64,000 bases of DNA from Plantibacter flavus (GCF_002024505.1 NZ_CP019402.1:558001-622000); one strand, 5' to 3'; positions 7,931 to 16,395 are shown, counted from the stretch's first letter. Numbers and translations: made by a program. Notes: generated by a model not told the origin, from the letters alone.

Positions 7931-7966
7931 CACGAGGGGGCCGGCTTTCGAGTCGGCCCCCTCGTG
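7931..7966 (+). terminator. Strong hairpin after the His-rich gene
   Basis: CACGAGGGGGCCG (7931-7943) is perfectly complementary to CGGCCCCCTCGTG (7954-7966) across a ten-base loop. It begins 21 bases after the stop codon. No T-tract follows, so termination may be of the GC-hairpin type common in actinobacteria. Confidence 0.65.
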
Positions 7967-8024
7967 CTATTGGTGGGCTGGCGTTCGGTCAGTCATCCGC
8001 CAGGCGTTGTTCCTCGGTGGCCGT

Positions 8025-8030
8025 TACGCT
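8025..8030 (+). promoter_or_regulatory. -10 element TACGCT, leaderless-type
   Basis: TACGCT ends six bases before the ATG at 8037 and no ribosome-binding site is present. This fixes the start of the next gene at 8037 rather than the in-frame TTG at 8007. Confidence 0.55.
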
Positions 8031-8036
8031 CGCTCC

Positions 8037-8390
8037 ATGGAACCGGACTGGATCGAACATCGGCGCTCGGAGGATCGAGAGCGGCTGGGGTGGATGAAGC
8101 CTGTCGGTGAGGGGTTCGTCGTCATCGATCTCCTGGGGCGTCAGCGAACCGAGGCGCTGGATTGGTTCCATGCCGAGGAGGCGCTCGACGAGATCGGCAT
8201 GAGCTATCTCGCCGACCCGCACGAGCTTCGTCTGGAGGACGGCTCCTGGTTGCGGGTTCGGATCGCAGAGGTCTCGACCTCCGGGATCCGGGTGAAGAAG
8301 GACGATTGGGGTGACATGACCGCCACGCAGCTGTACTACGAGGTGTCCTTCCCCGTGACCGAGGATCAGCTGCGACCACTGCCGCGCTGA
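8037..8390 (+). CDS. Conserved actinobacterial hypothetical protein
   Basis: The product is a 117-residue soluble, acidic protein starting MEPDWIEHRRSEDRERLGWM. The pattern (DWIE..R.ED.E..GW..P.G.GFV..DLLGR near the start, then W..AEE.L.E.G..YLADP and LEDGSWLRVRI.EVS) is one I recognise from other actinobacterial proteins of unknown function. The second half is predicted to be mostly beta strands. It stands alone, with its own leaderless-type promoter. No motif suggests an enzyme, and I cannot assign a role. Confidence 0.75.
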   Translation: MEPDWIEHRRSEDRERLGWMKPVGEGFVVIDLLGRQRTEALDWFHAEEALDEIGMSYLADPHELRLEDGSWLRVRIAEVSTSGIRVKKDDWGDMTATQLYYEVSFPVTEDQLRPLPR

Positions 8391-8657
8391 GCGCGCATCG
8401 ATACGGTGTCTCCCGCTCACTCACGACCAGAGGTCGACCGCGATCGTTCGTGGATGTGGTGTGCTTGAACGTCCGGTGGCTGCTGTACGCCACAGGTAGG
8501 CGTGAATCCATGCGCGGACGTTTCTTCGTGACCACACGCGCGCGCTGCTCAAGCCGCTTCGCGTCGGATGACTCTTGACGTCGTCGACCATCGTCGTCAT
8601 CATTCGAAGGCGACCGACGGCAACGGACCGCCGGCACCCTCGAGAGAGACGGCCCCG

Positions 8658-9110
8658 ATGTCCACCATGATCTTCGTCAATCTTCCCGTCAGCGACCTGC
8701 CACGGTCACGGGTGTTCTTCGAGGCACTCGGCTACTCGATCAATGAGGGGTTCAGCGACGAGAACGCCATCAGCGTGGTCATCAGCGACACGATCACGGC
8801 GATGTTGCTCACGCGGGAGTTCTTCGCGGAGTTCACGAGCAAGTCGATCATCGACGCCACCACCTCCACCGAGGTGCAGCTCGCGCTCAGCGCTGAGAGC
8901 AGAGCCGACGTCGATTCGATGTTCGAGCGGGCCATCGCGAGCGGGGCGACGCCTGCCGGCGAACAAGACCATGGCTTCATGTACTCGAAGAGCTTCGACG
9001 ACCTCGACGGCCACCACTGGGACTTCGTCTGGATGGACCCGGAGGCGGCCGCCGGCGGTGCGCCGGAGATGACCGTTGAAGAGATGCGGGCGAACACGAC
9101 ACACAGCTGA
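8658..9110 (+). CDS. VOC/glyoxalase-fold family protein
   Basis: This 150-residue protein has the two beta-alpha-beta-beta-beta modules of the vicinal oxygen chelate fold: IFVNLPVSDLPRSRVFFEALGY at residues 5-26 and a second module around 75-130 ending in DDLDGHHWDFVWMDP. The usual first-module metal ligand is not obvious, but the late H-x-W-x-F region resembles that of uncharacterised PhnB/glyoxalase-like proteins. Family members act as dioxygenases, glyoxalases, fosfomycin-type resistance enzymes or simple binding proteins, and the sequence does not decide between these. I place the start at ATG 8658, because an upstream in-frame extension reads through arginine-rich, non-coding-like sequence. 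Confidence 0.75.
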   Translation: MSTMIFVNLPVSDLPRSRVFFEALGYSINEGFSDENAISVVISDTITAMLLTREFFAEFTSKSIIDATTSTEVQLALSAESRADVDSMFERAIASGATPAGEQDHGFMYSKSFDDLDGHHWDFVWMDPEAAAGGAPEMTVEEMRANTTHS

Positions 9111-9182
9111 GCGCGTCGGGGGAGGCGTCGCCGTCAGTCGCATCACCGAGCAGGGGTCTACGTCGAACTCCCGCACGGGAAT

Positions 9183-9256
9183 TGGAGCGGATGACGGGAA
9201 TCGAACCCGCGCTATCAGCTTGGGAAGCTGAAGTTCTACCATTGAACTACATCCGC
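9183..9256 (-). tRNA. tRNA-Gly (anticodon CCC), CCA encoded
   Basis: On the minus strand the cloverleaf reads: acceptor GCGGATG pairing with CATCCGC, D stem GTTC/GAAC, anticodon stem TCAGC/GCTGA around the loop TTCCCAA, and a T arm GCGGG-TTCGATT-CCCGT. Counting from U33 puts CCC at positions 34-36, which decodes GGG. The discriminator is T and CCA is encoded at 9185-9183. No partial tRNA copy or integrase that would mark an insertion site is visible nearby. Confidence 0.93.
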
Positions 9257-9308
9257 GTGGCGCCGGAGCGTCCTGAGTAATCGTACATGACCCGGCGGGC
9301 CTCCGTTC

Positions 9309-9472
9309 GGTCCCTGAGCTCGTCGAAGGGTGGGGTGTCCTCGTGTGCCCTTCGACAGGCTCAGGGACCGGGGCGAGTGTTGGCTCAGGGACCGGGGTTC
9401 GGCTCAGGGACCGGGGTTGGGCTCAGGGATCAGGGATAGCTCAGCGACCGGGGTCGGCTCAGTGAGCCGGGG
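9309..9472 (+). repeat. Cluster of GGTCCCTGAGC palindromic repeats
   Basis: A forward copy (GGTCCCTGAGCTCGTCGAAG, 9309-9328) faces an inverse copy (CCCTTCGACAGGCTCAGGGA, about 9348-9367), and together they can form a long hairpin. Four or five short, decaying copies of GGCTCAGGGACCGGGG follow up to about 9472. The block fills the region between the tRNA and the next gene's promoter. Confidence 0.8.
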
Positions 9473-9530
9473 GTGCGCGGAGCTAGGCTGGTTCACCGTT
9501 CCCCGAGCGGGACGGGATCGAGGGTGTGAC

Positions 9531-10622
9531 GTGAAGCGCAGTGCAGGTGTCGTCGTGGCCGGCCTCGCCACCGTTGCCGTCGCCGGGTTCGGGGTCGCGA
9601 GCGCGATGGTCGCCCGACGCGTCATCGGGGCCGGACGAGTGCACTACAGCGAGGTGTTGCCGACCTCGTCGCCGACGACCGTGCGGCTCGAACGGAACGC
9701 TGCCACCGCGCTGCCGGGACGGTACGGGCTCGAGTTCGACGACGGCTCGCGGGTCATCGTCGGACCGGTGATCGGCCGCGAGACGACCGACGGGTCCGTG
9801 ATGCGAGCGGTCGTCAACGGCCAGGTTCCCGCTGGGACGACCCGTGCGCGGTTCACCGGGGCGGCTGTGACACCCGCGGACTTCGGGGTGGACGAGGCGC
9901 GCGTGCCGAGAACGCCGTCGGGGGCATGGCGGTTCGACGGCGATGCCGACAGCGCCCGACATGACGACACCTGGGTCGTGCACACCCACGGACTCGGGGC
10001 ATCGCCACTGGCCACGCTTCGCTCGGTGCAGGCCGTGCGGCGGGCGGGTCTGCCGTCGCTCGTCACCTGCCTCGGGTCCGCGTTCGCCGAGCGTCGCTCC
10101 GGGGCTGACGCCACGGACGTCGACCGCGTCATCGCGGCCATCGACGACGCCGTGGTGCTCGGTGCTCGACGGGTGATCGTCTGCGGCTGGTCCTACGGCG
10201 CCGCCCTGAGCCTCGCGGCGGCACGCGAGCGACCAGAGGTGGTGCAGGGCGCGATCCTCATCTCGCCGATGCTCGGCCTCAGCGAGACGGTGCTGCACGC
10301 GGCCGAGGTCGCCGGCGTGCCGCGGATACTCGTGCGCTCGGCGCTCGCCGTGCTCTCGGCGCCGGTGCTGGCGCGATTCGCCGGGGTACGCGGCGCGGTT
10401 CCGGTCCGCGCGCTGTCCGCCGGGCCGATCGACGACCTGCCGACGCTCGCGATCCACTCGCCCGGCGACACGACGATCCCCGTGGAGCTCACGCGGGCCG
10501 TCGCTCGGCGGTCACCCTCGTTCGAGCTCGTCGAGGTCGACGCGGCACCGCACGGGTTGGAGTGGAACGTCGCGCCGGAGGCGTTCGAAGCGGCAGTGCG
10601 GGAGTGGCTCGACGCGCGCTGA
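9531..10622 (+). CDS. Membrane-anchored alpha/beta hydrolase
   Basis: The 363-residue product begins with a hydrophobic helix (about residues 5-28) after VKR, so it is probably anchored or exported by an uncleaved signal. The remainder is an alpha/beta hydrolase: the nucleophile elbow GWSYG is near residue 222, an acid in HSPGD near 316 and the catalytic His in APHGLEW near 342. The GTG at 9531 has GAGGG upstream, and a TAGGCT -10 at 9484 implies a leader of about 35 bases. A longer frame upstream is made of repeat sequence and is rejected. The substrate is unknown. Confidence 0.78.
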   Translation: MKRSAGVVVAGLATVAVAGFGVASAMVARRVIGAGRVHYSEVLPTSSPTTVRLERNAATALPGRYGLEFDDGSRVIVGPVIGRETTDGSVMRAVVNGQVPAGTTRARFTGAAVTPADFGVDEARVPRTPSGAWRFDGDADSARHDDTWVVHTHGLGASPLATLRSVQAVRRAGLPSLVTCLGSAFAERRSGADATDVDRVIAAIDDAVVLGARRVIVCGWSYGAALSLAAARERPEVVQGAILISPMLGLSETVLHAAEVAGVPRILVRSALAVLSAPVLARFAGVRGAVPVRALSAGPIDDLPTLAIHSPGDTTIPVELTRAVARRSPSFELVEVDAAPHGLEWNVAPEAFEAAVREWLDAR

Positions 10623-10634
10623 TCGGGTGAGGCT

Positions 10635-10852
10635 CGGTCCCTGAGCGAGGTGCTCCTCGGTCCCTGAGCTTGTCGAAGGGCGGGGTGTGTCCGTGGTGCC
10701 CTTCGACAGGCTCAGGGACCGAGATCATCGGCGGGTAGGACGGTTCGGTGGGGTGCGTGGTGCCCTTCGACAGGCTCAGGGACCGGGGTAGTTGGGGGAG
10801 CGGGGCGCTGTCGGTTGGGTGCGTGGTGCCCTTCGACAGGCTCAGGGACCGG
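10635..10852 (+). repeat. Repeat block between convergent genes
   Basis: This block holds one partial and one full forward copy of GGTCCCTGAGCTTGTCGAAG, then three inverse copies of CCCTTCGACAGGCTCAGGGA spaced roughly 60-70 bases apart. It fills the whole 233-base gap between two convergent genes and can fold into several alternative hairpins. Confidence 0.82.
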
Positions 10853-10855
10853 GAG

Positions 10856-12226
10856 TCAGCTCGTGTAGCGGTAGCGGGCTCCGGTGTGCTCCTCGGGGAG
10901 ACGGTCACCACGGCCGTGGAGCTTGTGGCGGAGGCTGCCCTCGACGTACTCCTCGGGGTAGGCGCCACGACGACGCAGCTCGGGGATGACGAACTCGACG
11001 ATGTCCTCGAAGGTGCCGGGCGTGATCGCGTAGGCGAGGTTGAAGCCGTCGACGTCGGTCTCCTCCACCCACTCCTGCAGGGTGTCGGCGATCTCCGACG
11101 CACTGCCGACGATCCGCGGACCGAGCCCTCCGATCGCCCCCATGCGCGCGATGTCCTTCACCTTGAACTCGCCACCCTCCTCGTTGGCCGCCTGGTAGTT
11201 GGCGACCGCCGACTGGATGGCGTTGCTCTTCACGTTGCCGATCGGCTCCTCCGGGTCGTACTGCGACAGGTCGATGCCCATCCAGCCCGACATGAACACG
11301 AGCGCACCCTCCTGTGACGCGTACTGCAGGTAGTCCTCGTGCTTCGCCTGGGCCTTCTCGCTCGTCTCGTCGGTGATGATCGTCAGCAGCGTGTAGATCT
11401 TCGCCGAGTACCGGTCGCGACCGGCGGCCTCCAGGGCGTCACGGATGCGTCCGACTGTCGCTTTGAGCCCCGCCTTCGTCGACGCACCGACGAAGATCGC
11501 CTCCGCGTTGCCCGCGGCGAACTGGATGCCGCGCGGCGACGCACCGGCCTGGTAGATGACCGGCGTCCGCTGCGTGGACGGCTCGGACAAGTGGATGCCG
11601 GGCACCGTGTAGTGCTTGCCGAAGTGCCCGATCTCGTGGACCTTCGTCGGGTCGGTGAACACGCCCGTCTCGCGGTCGCGCACGACGGCGTCGTCCTCCC
11701 ACGAGCCCTCCCACAGCTTGTAGAGGACCTCGAGGTACTCGTCGGCGACGTCGTACCGCTCGTCGTGCTCGAGCTGGTCGTCGTGCCCCATGTTGCGCGC
11801 CGCACTCGGCAGGTACCCGGTGACGACGTTCCAACCGACGCGCCCCTTCGTCAGGTGGTCGAGCGTCGACATGCGCCGCGCGAACGGGTACGGGTGCTCG
11901 TACGCGGTGCCGGCCGTGACGCCGAAGCCGAGGTGCTTCGTCACCGCTGCCATCGCCGACACGAGCAGGATCGGGTCGTTCACCGGCACCTGCGCGCCGT
12001 TGCGGATCGCGGCCTCGTTGCTGTCGCCGTAGACGTCGTAGGTGCCGAGGACGTCGGCGATGAAGATGCCGTCGAAGTTGCCGCGCTCAAGCAGCTGCGC
12101 CAGGTCCGTCCAGTAGGAGAGGTCCTTGTAGCTACTCGAGCGGTCGTCGGGATGACGCCACATCCCCGATGCCTGGTGGGCGACGCAGTTCATGTCGAAG
12201 GCGTTGAATCGGATCTGTCGGGTCAT
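10856..12226 (-). CDS. FMN-dependent monooxygenase, NtaA/SnaA/DszA class (LLM family)
   Basis: This 456-residue enzyme belongs to the bacterial luciferase-like superfamily. Typical class features are visible: RFNAFDMNCVAHQASGMWRHP at the N-terminus, FIADVLG, GVTAGTAYEHPYPFARRMSTLDHLTKGRVGWNVVT (split here only by position), the QAGASPRGIQFAA phosphate-binding loop and a C-terminal DGFNLAYAITPGTFEDIVEFVIPEL. Members use reduced FMN from a separate reductase to oxidise sulfur compounds, aminopolycarboxylates or related substrates. No reductase is adjacent; the next gene on this strand is an APC permease. I chose ATG 12226 because AGGA lies about nine bases upstream. Its stop directly borders a repeat block. 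Confidence 0.88.
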   Translation of the reverse strand: MTRQIRFNAFDMNCVAHQASGMWRHPDDRSSSYKDLSYWTDLAQLLERGNFDGIFIADVLGTYDVYGDSNEAAIRNGAQVPVNDPILLVSAMAAVTKHLGFGVTAGTAYEHPYPFARRMSTLDHLTKGRVGWNVVTGYLPSAARNMGHDDQLEHDERYDVADEYLEVLYKLWEGSWEDDAVVRDRETGVFTDPTKVHEIGHFGKHYTVPGIHLSEPSTQRTPVIYQAGASPRGIQFAAGNAEAIFVGASTKAGLKATVGRIRDALEAAGRDRYSAKIYTLLTIITDETSEKAQAKHEDYLQYASQEGALVFMSGWMGIDLSQYDPEEPIGNVKSNAIQSAVANYQAANEEGGEFKVKDIARMGAIGGLGPRIVGSASEIADTLQEWVEETDVDGFNLAYAITPGTFEDIVEFVIPELRRRGAYPEEYVEGSLRHKLHGRGDRLPEEHTGARYRYTS

Positions 12227-12309
12227 ACGCACGATCCTGCATCACGAGTCCCGGACGTCGCCTGGCAATCGGCCTCTCCCGTAACAGGGCGTCATCTAGG
12301 CCCCGGACA

Positions 12310-13779
12310 TCACCTCTGCGACGTGTCCTCCGCTGCGATCGCCTCGGCGTACTCCTCGTCGCTGAGGGCGCCGACCGTCGAGTGCCGGCGTCCGTACCCG
12401 AGGTAGAGCGCCGCGCCAACGAGCATCCAGATGAGGAACACGATCCAGGTCGTCCCGCCGAGCGACACCATGAGCCCGAGGCACATGACGATGCCGAGCG
12501 CGGGGACCACCGGGAACAGCGGGACGGAATAGCTGCGGTCGAGGTCGGGGCGTAGGCGACGCAGCAGGATGACCGAGAGGTTCACGAGGGCGAACGCGAA
12601 CAGTGTGCCGATGCTCGTGGCGTCGGCGAGTTCGCCGAGGGGGATGAGGGCGGCGACCACCGCGACGACCGCACCGACGATGACGGTCCCGGCGACGGGC
12701 GTCCCGCTGCGGCGACCGACGCGCGAGAACACCCGCGGCACCATGCCGTCCTGCGCCATCCGGTACAGGATGCGCGTCTGCCCGTAGTAGACGGTGAGAA
12801 CCACACTCGCGATCGCGATGACCGCGCCGATGGAGAAGAAGAGCGCGACGATCGGCTGCCCGGTGATCTCGGTGAGGATGCCGACGAACGCCGACTCGTC
12901 GTCCGCGAAGGCGGTCCACGGCCGGGCGCCGATCGCGGCGATGGCGACGAGGATGTAGACGGCGGTGACGATCACCATCGACAGGATGATCGCGCGCGGC
13001 AGGTCGCGTCGCGGGTTCGTCGCCTCATCGCCGGCGGTCGATGCCGCATCGAACCCGATGTAGGAGAAGAACAGCCTGCTGGAGGCTGCCGCGACACCGG
13101 CGACACCCATCGGTGCGAGCGGTTCGAAGTTGCCGAGGGAGAACGCCGAGAACGCGATGACGACGAAGACGAGCAGCACGGCGAGCTTCACGAACACCAT
13201 AATCGTGTTCGCCCAGGCGCTGTCCTTCGCGCCGCGGACGAGCAGCAGCATCGCGAGCAGGACGAGGGCCGCGGCCGGCAGGTTGATCAGTCCGTCGGCG
13301 ACGCCGATCGGGTTCGCGAGTGCCGGCGGCAGTCCCAGGCCGAAGACCGCGAGCGCTTCGTTCACGTACTGCCCGGCACCGACGGCGACCGCGGCGACGG
13401 AGACCCCGTACTCGAGCACGAGGCACCACCCGCACACCCAGGCGACGCCCTCACCCATGGTCGCGTAGGCGTAGGAGTAGCTGGATCCGGAGACCGGCAC
13501 CGACCCGGCCATCTCGGCGTAGGACAGGGCCGACAGCAGTGCTGCGAGCCCGGCGACCGCGAACGCGATCCAGACGGCGGGTCCGGCGAGCGGGACGGCG
13601 GTGCCGAGGACGACGAAGATGCCGGTGCCGAGCGTCGCGCCGACGCTGATCATCGTGAGCTGCCAGACGCCGAGCGAACGGCGGAGCGACGTCCCGGATT
13701 CGGCGGGATCCGTCCCGAGTCGGACGAGCGGCATGCGCCGGCGCAGCTGCACGAGGAGCGGGAGTCGGCGATCAGTCAC
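12310..13779 (-). CDS. APC-family amino acid permease
   Basis: The product is a 489-residue transporter with 12 or more membrane helices. Helix 1 carries the unwound glycine motif GATLGTGIFVVLG, helix 6 has FFSYIGFDAASTAGDEATNPRRDLPRA (in two segments), and a YRMAQDGMVPRVFSRVG loop follows. These are hallmarks of the cationic/neutral amino acid transporter branch of the APC superfamily. The GTG start lies eight bases after a minus-strand TACCAT element. The permease is upstream of the flavin monooxygenase on the same strand with an 83-base gap, so uptake of an amino-acid-like substrate followed by oxidation is possible, but this is inference from position only. Confidence 0.87.
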   Translation of the reverse strand: MTDRRLPLLVQLRRRMPLVRLGTDPAESGTSLRRSLGVWQLTMISVGATLGTGIFVVLGTAVPLAGPAVWIAFAVAGLAALLSALSYAEMAGSVPVSGSSYSYAYATMGEGVAWVCGWCLVLEYGVSVAAVAVGAGQYVNEALAVFGLGLPPALANPIGVADGLINLPAAALVLLAMLLLVRGAKDSAWANTIMVFVKLAVLLVFVVIAFSAFSLGNFEPLAPMGVAGVAAASSRLFFSYIGFDAASTAGDEATNPRRDLPRAIILSMVIVTAVYILVAIAAIGARPWTAFADDESAFVGILTEITGQPIVALFFSIGAVIAIASVVLTVYYGQTRILYRMAQDGMVPRVFSRVGRRSGTPVAGTVIVGAVVAVVAALIPLGELADATSIGTLFAFALVNLSVILLRRLRPDLDRSYSVPLFPVVPALGIVMCLGLMVSLGGTTWIVFLIWMLVGAALYLGYGRRHSTVGALSDEEYAEAIAAEDTSQR

Positions 13780-13822
13780 GGGTATCCATGGTAACCGCGG
13801 AGATCGGCGGAGCTTGCCGCGG

Positions 13823-14860
13823 TCACCGCACCGAGCTGCGCCGGACGACGAGTTCCGGCTTGAGCACGACCGTGCGGTGCTCGTGCGTCGCCGGCTCGTC
13901 GACCTCCTCGGCGAGCAGTCCGGCTGCGATCACGCCCATCTCCCGACCGGGCTGCGCGATCGTCGTCACCGGGACGGCACTCTCGGCGGCGTAGTGGTTG
14001 TCGTCGTACCCGGTGACGGCGATGTCGTCGGGGACGCTGATCCCGGCGGTGACGAGGTGCTCGATGCACCCGACGGCCAGTGAGTCCGCGGCGCAGACGA
14101 TCGCGTCGGGCCGATCCGTGGCCGCGCGGTCGGCCAGCTGCTCACCGAGGATGCGGCCGACCCTGGTGGTGAGGCTGTGGGTTTCCGCGACCTCGAGCTC
14201 GACGCCGGCGTGCTCGGACACGGCGCGTCGCACGCCCGCGAGCCGGTCGGCGACGGCGTGCAGGTGGAGCGGTCCGCCGGCGTACAGCAGCCTGCTCCGT
14301 CCGAGTCCGATGAGGTGGCTCGCCGCGAGGTAGCCGCCGAACTCCTCGTCGACGATGACGCCGCAGGACTGCGCGGGATCGCCCGGCCAGTTCACGAACA
14401 CCACCGGGCGGCCGTGACTGCGCACACGGGCCGCGCCCCGCTGTTCGCCGTCGAGTGGAGCGAGGATGATGCCGCGCACGCGGGTCTCGTCGAACAGGTC
14501 GAGGTAGTCGTTCTGGCGCTGGAGGTCGACGTCGCTGTTGGCGAGGAGGAGTTTCAGCCCGGCTTCCGCCGCTGCGGACTCGATCCCGCGCGCGATGTCG
14601 ACGAAGAACGAGTTCCCGATGTCGACGAGCACGGCGCCGACGGTGTTGCCGGTCCCTTTCGCGAGTGTGCGGGCTGCGTCGTTGGGGACGAAGGCGAGGG
14701 CGTCGACCGCGGCGGCGACCTTCTCGCGCGTCGCGTCACTGAGCAGGTGGGGTCGGTTGAAGAAGTTCGACACGGTGCCGTGGGACACTCCCGCGCGCTC
14801 AGCGACGTCGCCCATGCGCGAGTCGCCCTGCTGCCCGCGCCGCGCTCTCGCTTCCGACAT
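13823..14860 (-). CDS. LacI-family repressor of the rhamnoside cluster
   Basis: The 345-residue regulator has an N-terminal LacI helix-turn-helix (MGDVAERAGVSHGTVSNFFN, residues 16-35) and hinge helix (FVPNDAARTLAKG), then a periplasmic-binding-protein-like sensor domain ending with the usual QPGREMG..A..LL segment. It is divergent from the sugar ABC operon across 164 bases that contain two dyad sites. By family habit it represses the importer and rhamnosidase until a sugar, perhaps rhamnose or a rhamnosyl oligosaccharide, binds. A ribosome-binding site GAGG precedes the ATG. Confidence 0.9.
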   Translation of the reverse strand: MSEARARRGQQGDSRMGDVAERAGVSHGTVSNFFNRPHLLSDATREKVAAAVDALAFVPNDAARTLAKGTGNTVGAVLVDIGNSFFVDIARGIESAAAEAGLKLLLANSDVDLQRQNDYLDLFDETRVRGIILAPLDGEQRGAARVRSHGRPVVFVNWPGDPAQSCGVIVDEEFGGYLAASHLIGLGRSRLLYAGGPLHLHAVADRLAGVRRAVSEHAGVELEVAETHSLTTRVGRILGEQLADRAATDRPDAIVCAADSLAVGCIEHLVTAGISVPDDIAVTGYDDNHYAAESAVPVTTIAQPGREMGVIAAGLLAEEVDEPATHEHRTVVLKPELVVRRSSVR

Positions 14861-14896
14861 CTTCGCCCACCCTCGTCGTGATCCGCGTCGATCGGT

Positions 14897-14912
14897 GAAT
14901 CGTTACCGATTC
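14897..14912 (+). promoter_or_regulatory. LacI-type dyad GAATCG-TTAC-CGATTC
   Basis: Perfect six-base arms flank TTAC just upstream of the -35 element of the sugar operon and about 35 bases from the lacI start. ATCGNTANCGAT-like cores are frequent LacI-family operators in actinobacteria, so this may be the autoregulatory site or a second operator. Confidence 0.5.
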
Positions 14913-14916
14913 CACC

Positions 14917-14945
14917 TTGCGGATCGAGGCCAGTTTACCTAGTCT
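14917..14945 (+). promoter_or_regulatory. Promoter of the sugar ABC operon
   Basis: TTGCGG (14917-14922) and TAGTCT (14940-14945) are separated by 17 bases, a good match to a housekeeping sigma promoter. The predicted transcription start falls at about 14952, the first base of the large palindrome. Confidence 0.6.
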
Positions 14946-14951
14946 CATCAC

Positions 14952-14979
14952 TTGACGCGCATCAATTGATGCGCGTCAA
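14952..14979 (+). promoter_or_regulatory. Perfect 28-bp palindromic operator
   Basis: TTGACGCGCATCAA is followed immediately by its exact reverse complement. With the predicted start of transcription at its left edge, a bound LacI-type repressor would block initiation or clearance. It lies 45 bases before the binding-protein gene. Confidence 0.75.
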
Positions 14980-15024
14980 CAACACACGGCACCGCTCGGG
15001 GCCTGCATTCAAGGAGGAATCGCA

Positions 15025-16326
15025 ATGACACGACCCATGCGCCGGAAAGCCGTCCTGGCTCCGCTGGCCGCCAGCGCCGGAGCGCTCGCTCTCGTCCTCA
15101 CCGGTTGCGGTGGCGGCGGTGGCTCGACCACGGCGACCTCGTTCACCTACCTCATCAACTCCGAGAACACGATGATCCCGGGGCAGATCACGGCCCTCAG
15201 CGAGAACCAGTGCAAGGCCGAGAACACGGCCCTGCCGCTCAAGGTGGAGACGGTCCCGCAGACGAACCTCGACCAGAAGCTCCAGTTGCTCGCCGGGCAG
15301 AACTCCCTCCCCGTCATGTACGCGGCGGGTAACGCGCCCGATCTCACCAAGACGCTCGACGGCTCCGGCAACGTGGTCGACTTCGAGCAGGCCCTCACCG
15401 ACCTCGACGCGCTCGACGACATCGAGCCCGCGGCGATCAGCACCATCAAGGCGCTCTACGGCGGCAAGTTCAACGTGCTGCCCTACCAGTACAACATCGA
15501 GGGGATCTGGTACAACAAGCAGATCTTCGCCGACGCCGGCGTCGAGATCCCGCAGACGTGGGATGAGCTGGTCACCGCGGCCGACACCATCTCGAAGACG
15601 GGCGTCACCCCGTTCTCCGCGTCCGGGGAGCAGGGCTGGCCGCTCACCCGTCTCGTCGGCGACTACCTCTTCCGCGACCTCGGCGCCGACGCGCTCCAAA
15701 AGGTCGCCGACGGCGATGCGAAGCTCACCGACCCCGAGTACGTCGAGGCGGCAGCTGCCGTCGCCGACCTCGGCGCGAAGGGCTACTTCGGACAGGGCGT
15801 CGGATCGATCGACTACGACACGGCCGCGCAGCAGTTCCTCACTGGCAAGGCCGCGATGTTCTACATGGGCAGCTGGATCCTCGAGTCGATGAACGACGAG
15901 ACGGCGAACCAGATCGGCATCGACAACGTCGGCTTCATGCCGTTCCCGGCCGTCGAGGGCGGCAAGGGGTCGATCGACGAGTACCCGGCGAACGTCGGCC
16001 TGCCGACGACCATGAACGCCAAGCTCTACGACGACAAGGTCGGCGACTGGCTCGGCTGCATCGCCGAGAACTACGGCAGTGCGGCGCTCCAGGATCAGGG
16101 GACCATCTCGGGCTTCAAGACGAACACTGAGGTGACCGGCGTCGCTCCGCTCACGCAGGAGATCCAGACGACGATCTCCGAGTCGACGTCGAGTGTGCTC
16201 TGGTTCGAGGCGCTGTTCTCAACGAAGGCGACGACCACCAGCCAGACGAACGCCGCACAGCTCGTGACCGGGGCCATCAGCCCCGAGGAGTTCATGCAGC
16301 TCGTCCAGGCGGACCTCGACAATTGA
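15025..16326 (+). CDS. Sugar ABC transporter substrate-binding lipoprotein
   Basis: The product is a 433-residue family 1 extracellular binding protein. The signal peptide (MRRK, hydrophobic stretch) ends in the lipobox LTGC with Cys28, followed by a Gly/Ser linker, so it is anchored on the outer face of the membrane. Typical sites for oligosaccharide binders follow: YNIEGIWYNKQIFADAGVEIPQTWDELV near residue 155-180 and a GKAAMFYMGSWILES segment near 274. GGAGG precedes the ATG. It starts a four-gene run with two permeases and an alpha-L-rhamnosidase, which suggests a rhamnose-containing oligosaccharide as substrate. Confidence 0.9.
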   Translation: MTRPMRRKAVLAPLAASAGALALVLTGCGGGGGSTTATSFTYLINSENTMIPGQITALSENQCKAENTALPLKVETVPQTNLDQKLQLLAGQNSLPVMYAAGNAPDLTKTLDGSGNVVDFEQALTDLDALDDIEPAAISTIKALYGGKFNVLPYQYNIEGIWYNKQIFADAGVEIPQTWDELVTAADTISKTGVTPFSASGEQGWPLTRLVGDYLFRDLGADALQKVADGDAKLTDPEYVEAAAAVADLGAKGYFGQGVGSIDYDTAAQQFLTGKAAMFYMGSWILESMNDETANQIGIDNVGFMPFPAVEGGKGSIDEYPANVGLPTTMNAKLYDDKVGDWLGCIAENYGSAALQDQGTISGFKTNTEVTGVAPLTQEIQTTISESTSSVLWFEALFSTKATTTSQTNAAQLVTGAISPEEFMQLVQADLDN

Positions 16327-16395
16327 CCCGCGGCGGGCGGCGACCTCGCGCCGTCGCCCGCCTCCAACCGCGGCTGCACACGGAAGTGACATGAC

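Noticed and set aside
8421-8603. Minus-strand 60-residue ORF in the gap before the VOC gene
   Set aside because: Arg/Thr/Ser-rich composition, no ribosome-binding site or promoter, and poor third-position bias. The 267-base gap shows no other feature.
9183-9256. tRNA-Gly as an integration site of a mobile element
   Set aside because: No integrase, no duplicated tRNA 3' end, and no composition change on either side.
9330-9530. 67-codon N-terminal extension of the 9531 hydrolase
   Set aside because: It translates repeat sequence (repeated RDRG units) and a GTG with GAGGG and a signal helix follows at 9531.
10856-13779. Monooxygenase and APC permease as one operon
   Set aside because: An 83-base gap and no shared features make a common transcript possible but unsupported, so they are listed as separate genes.
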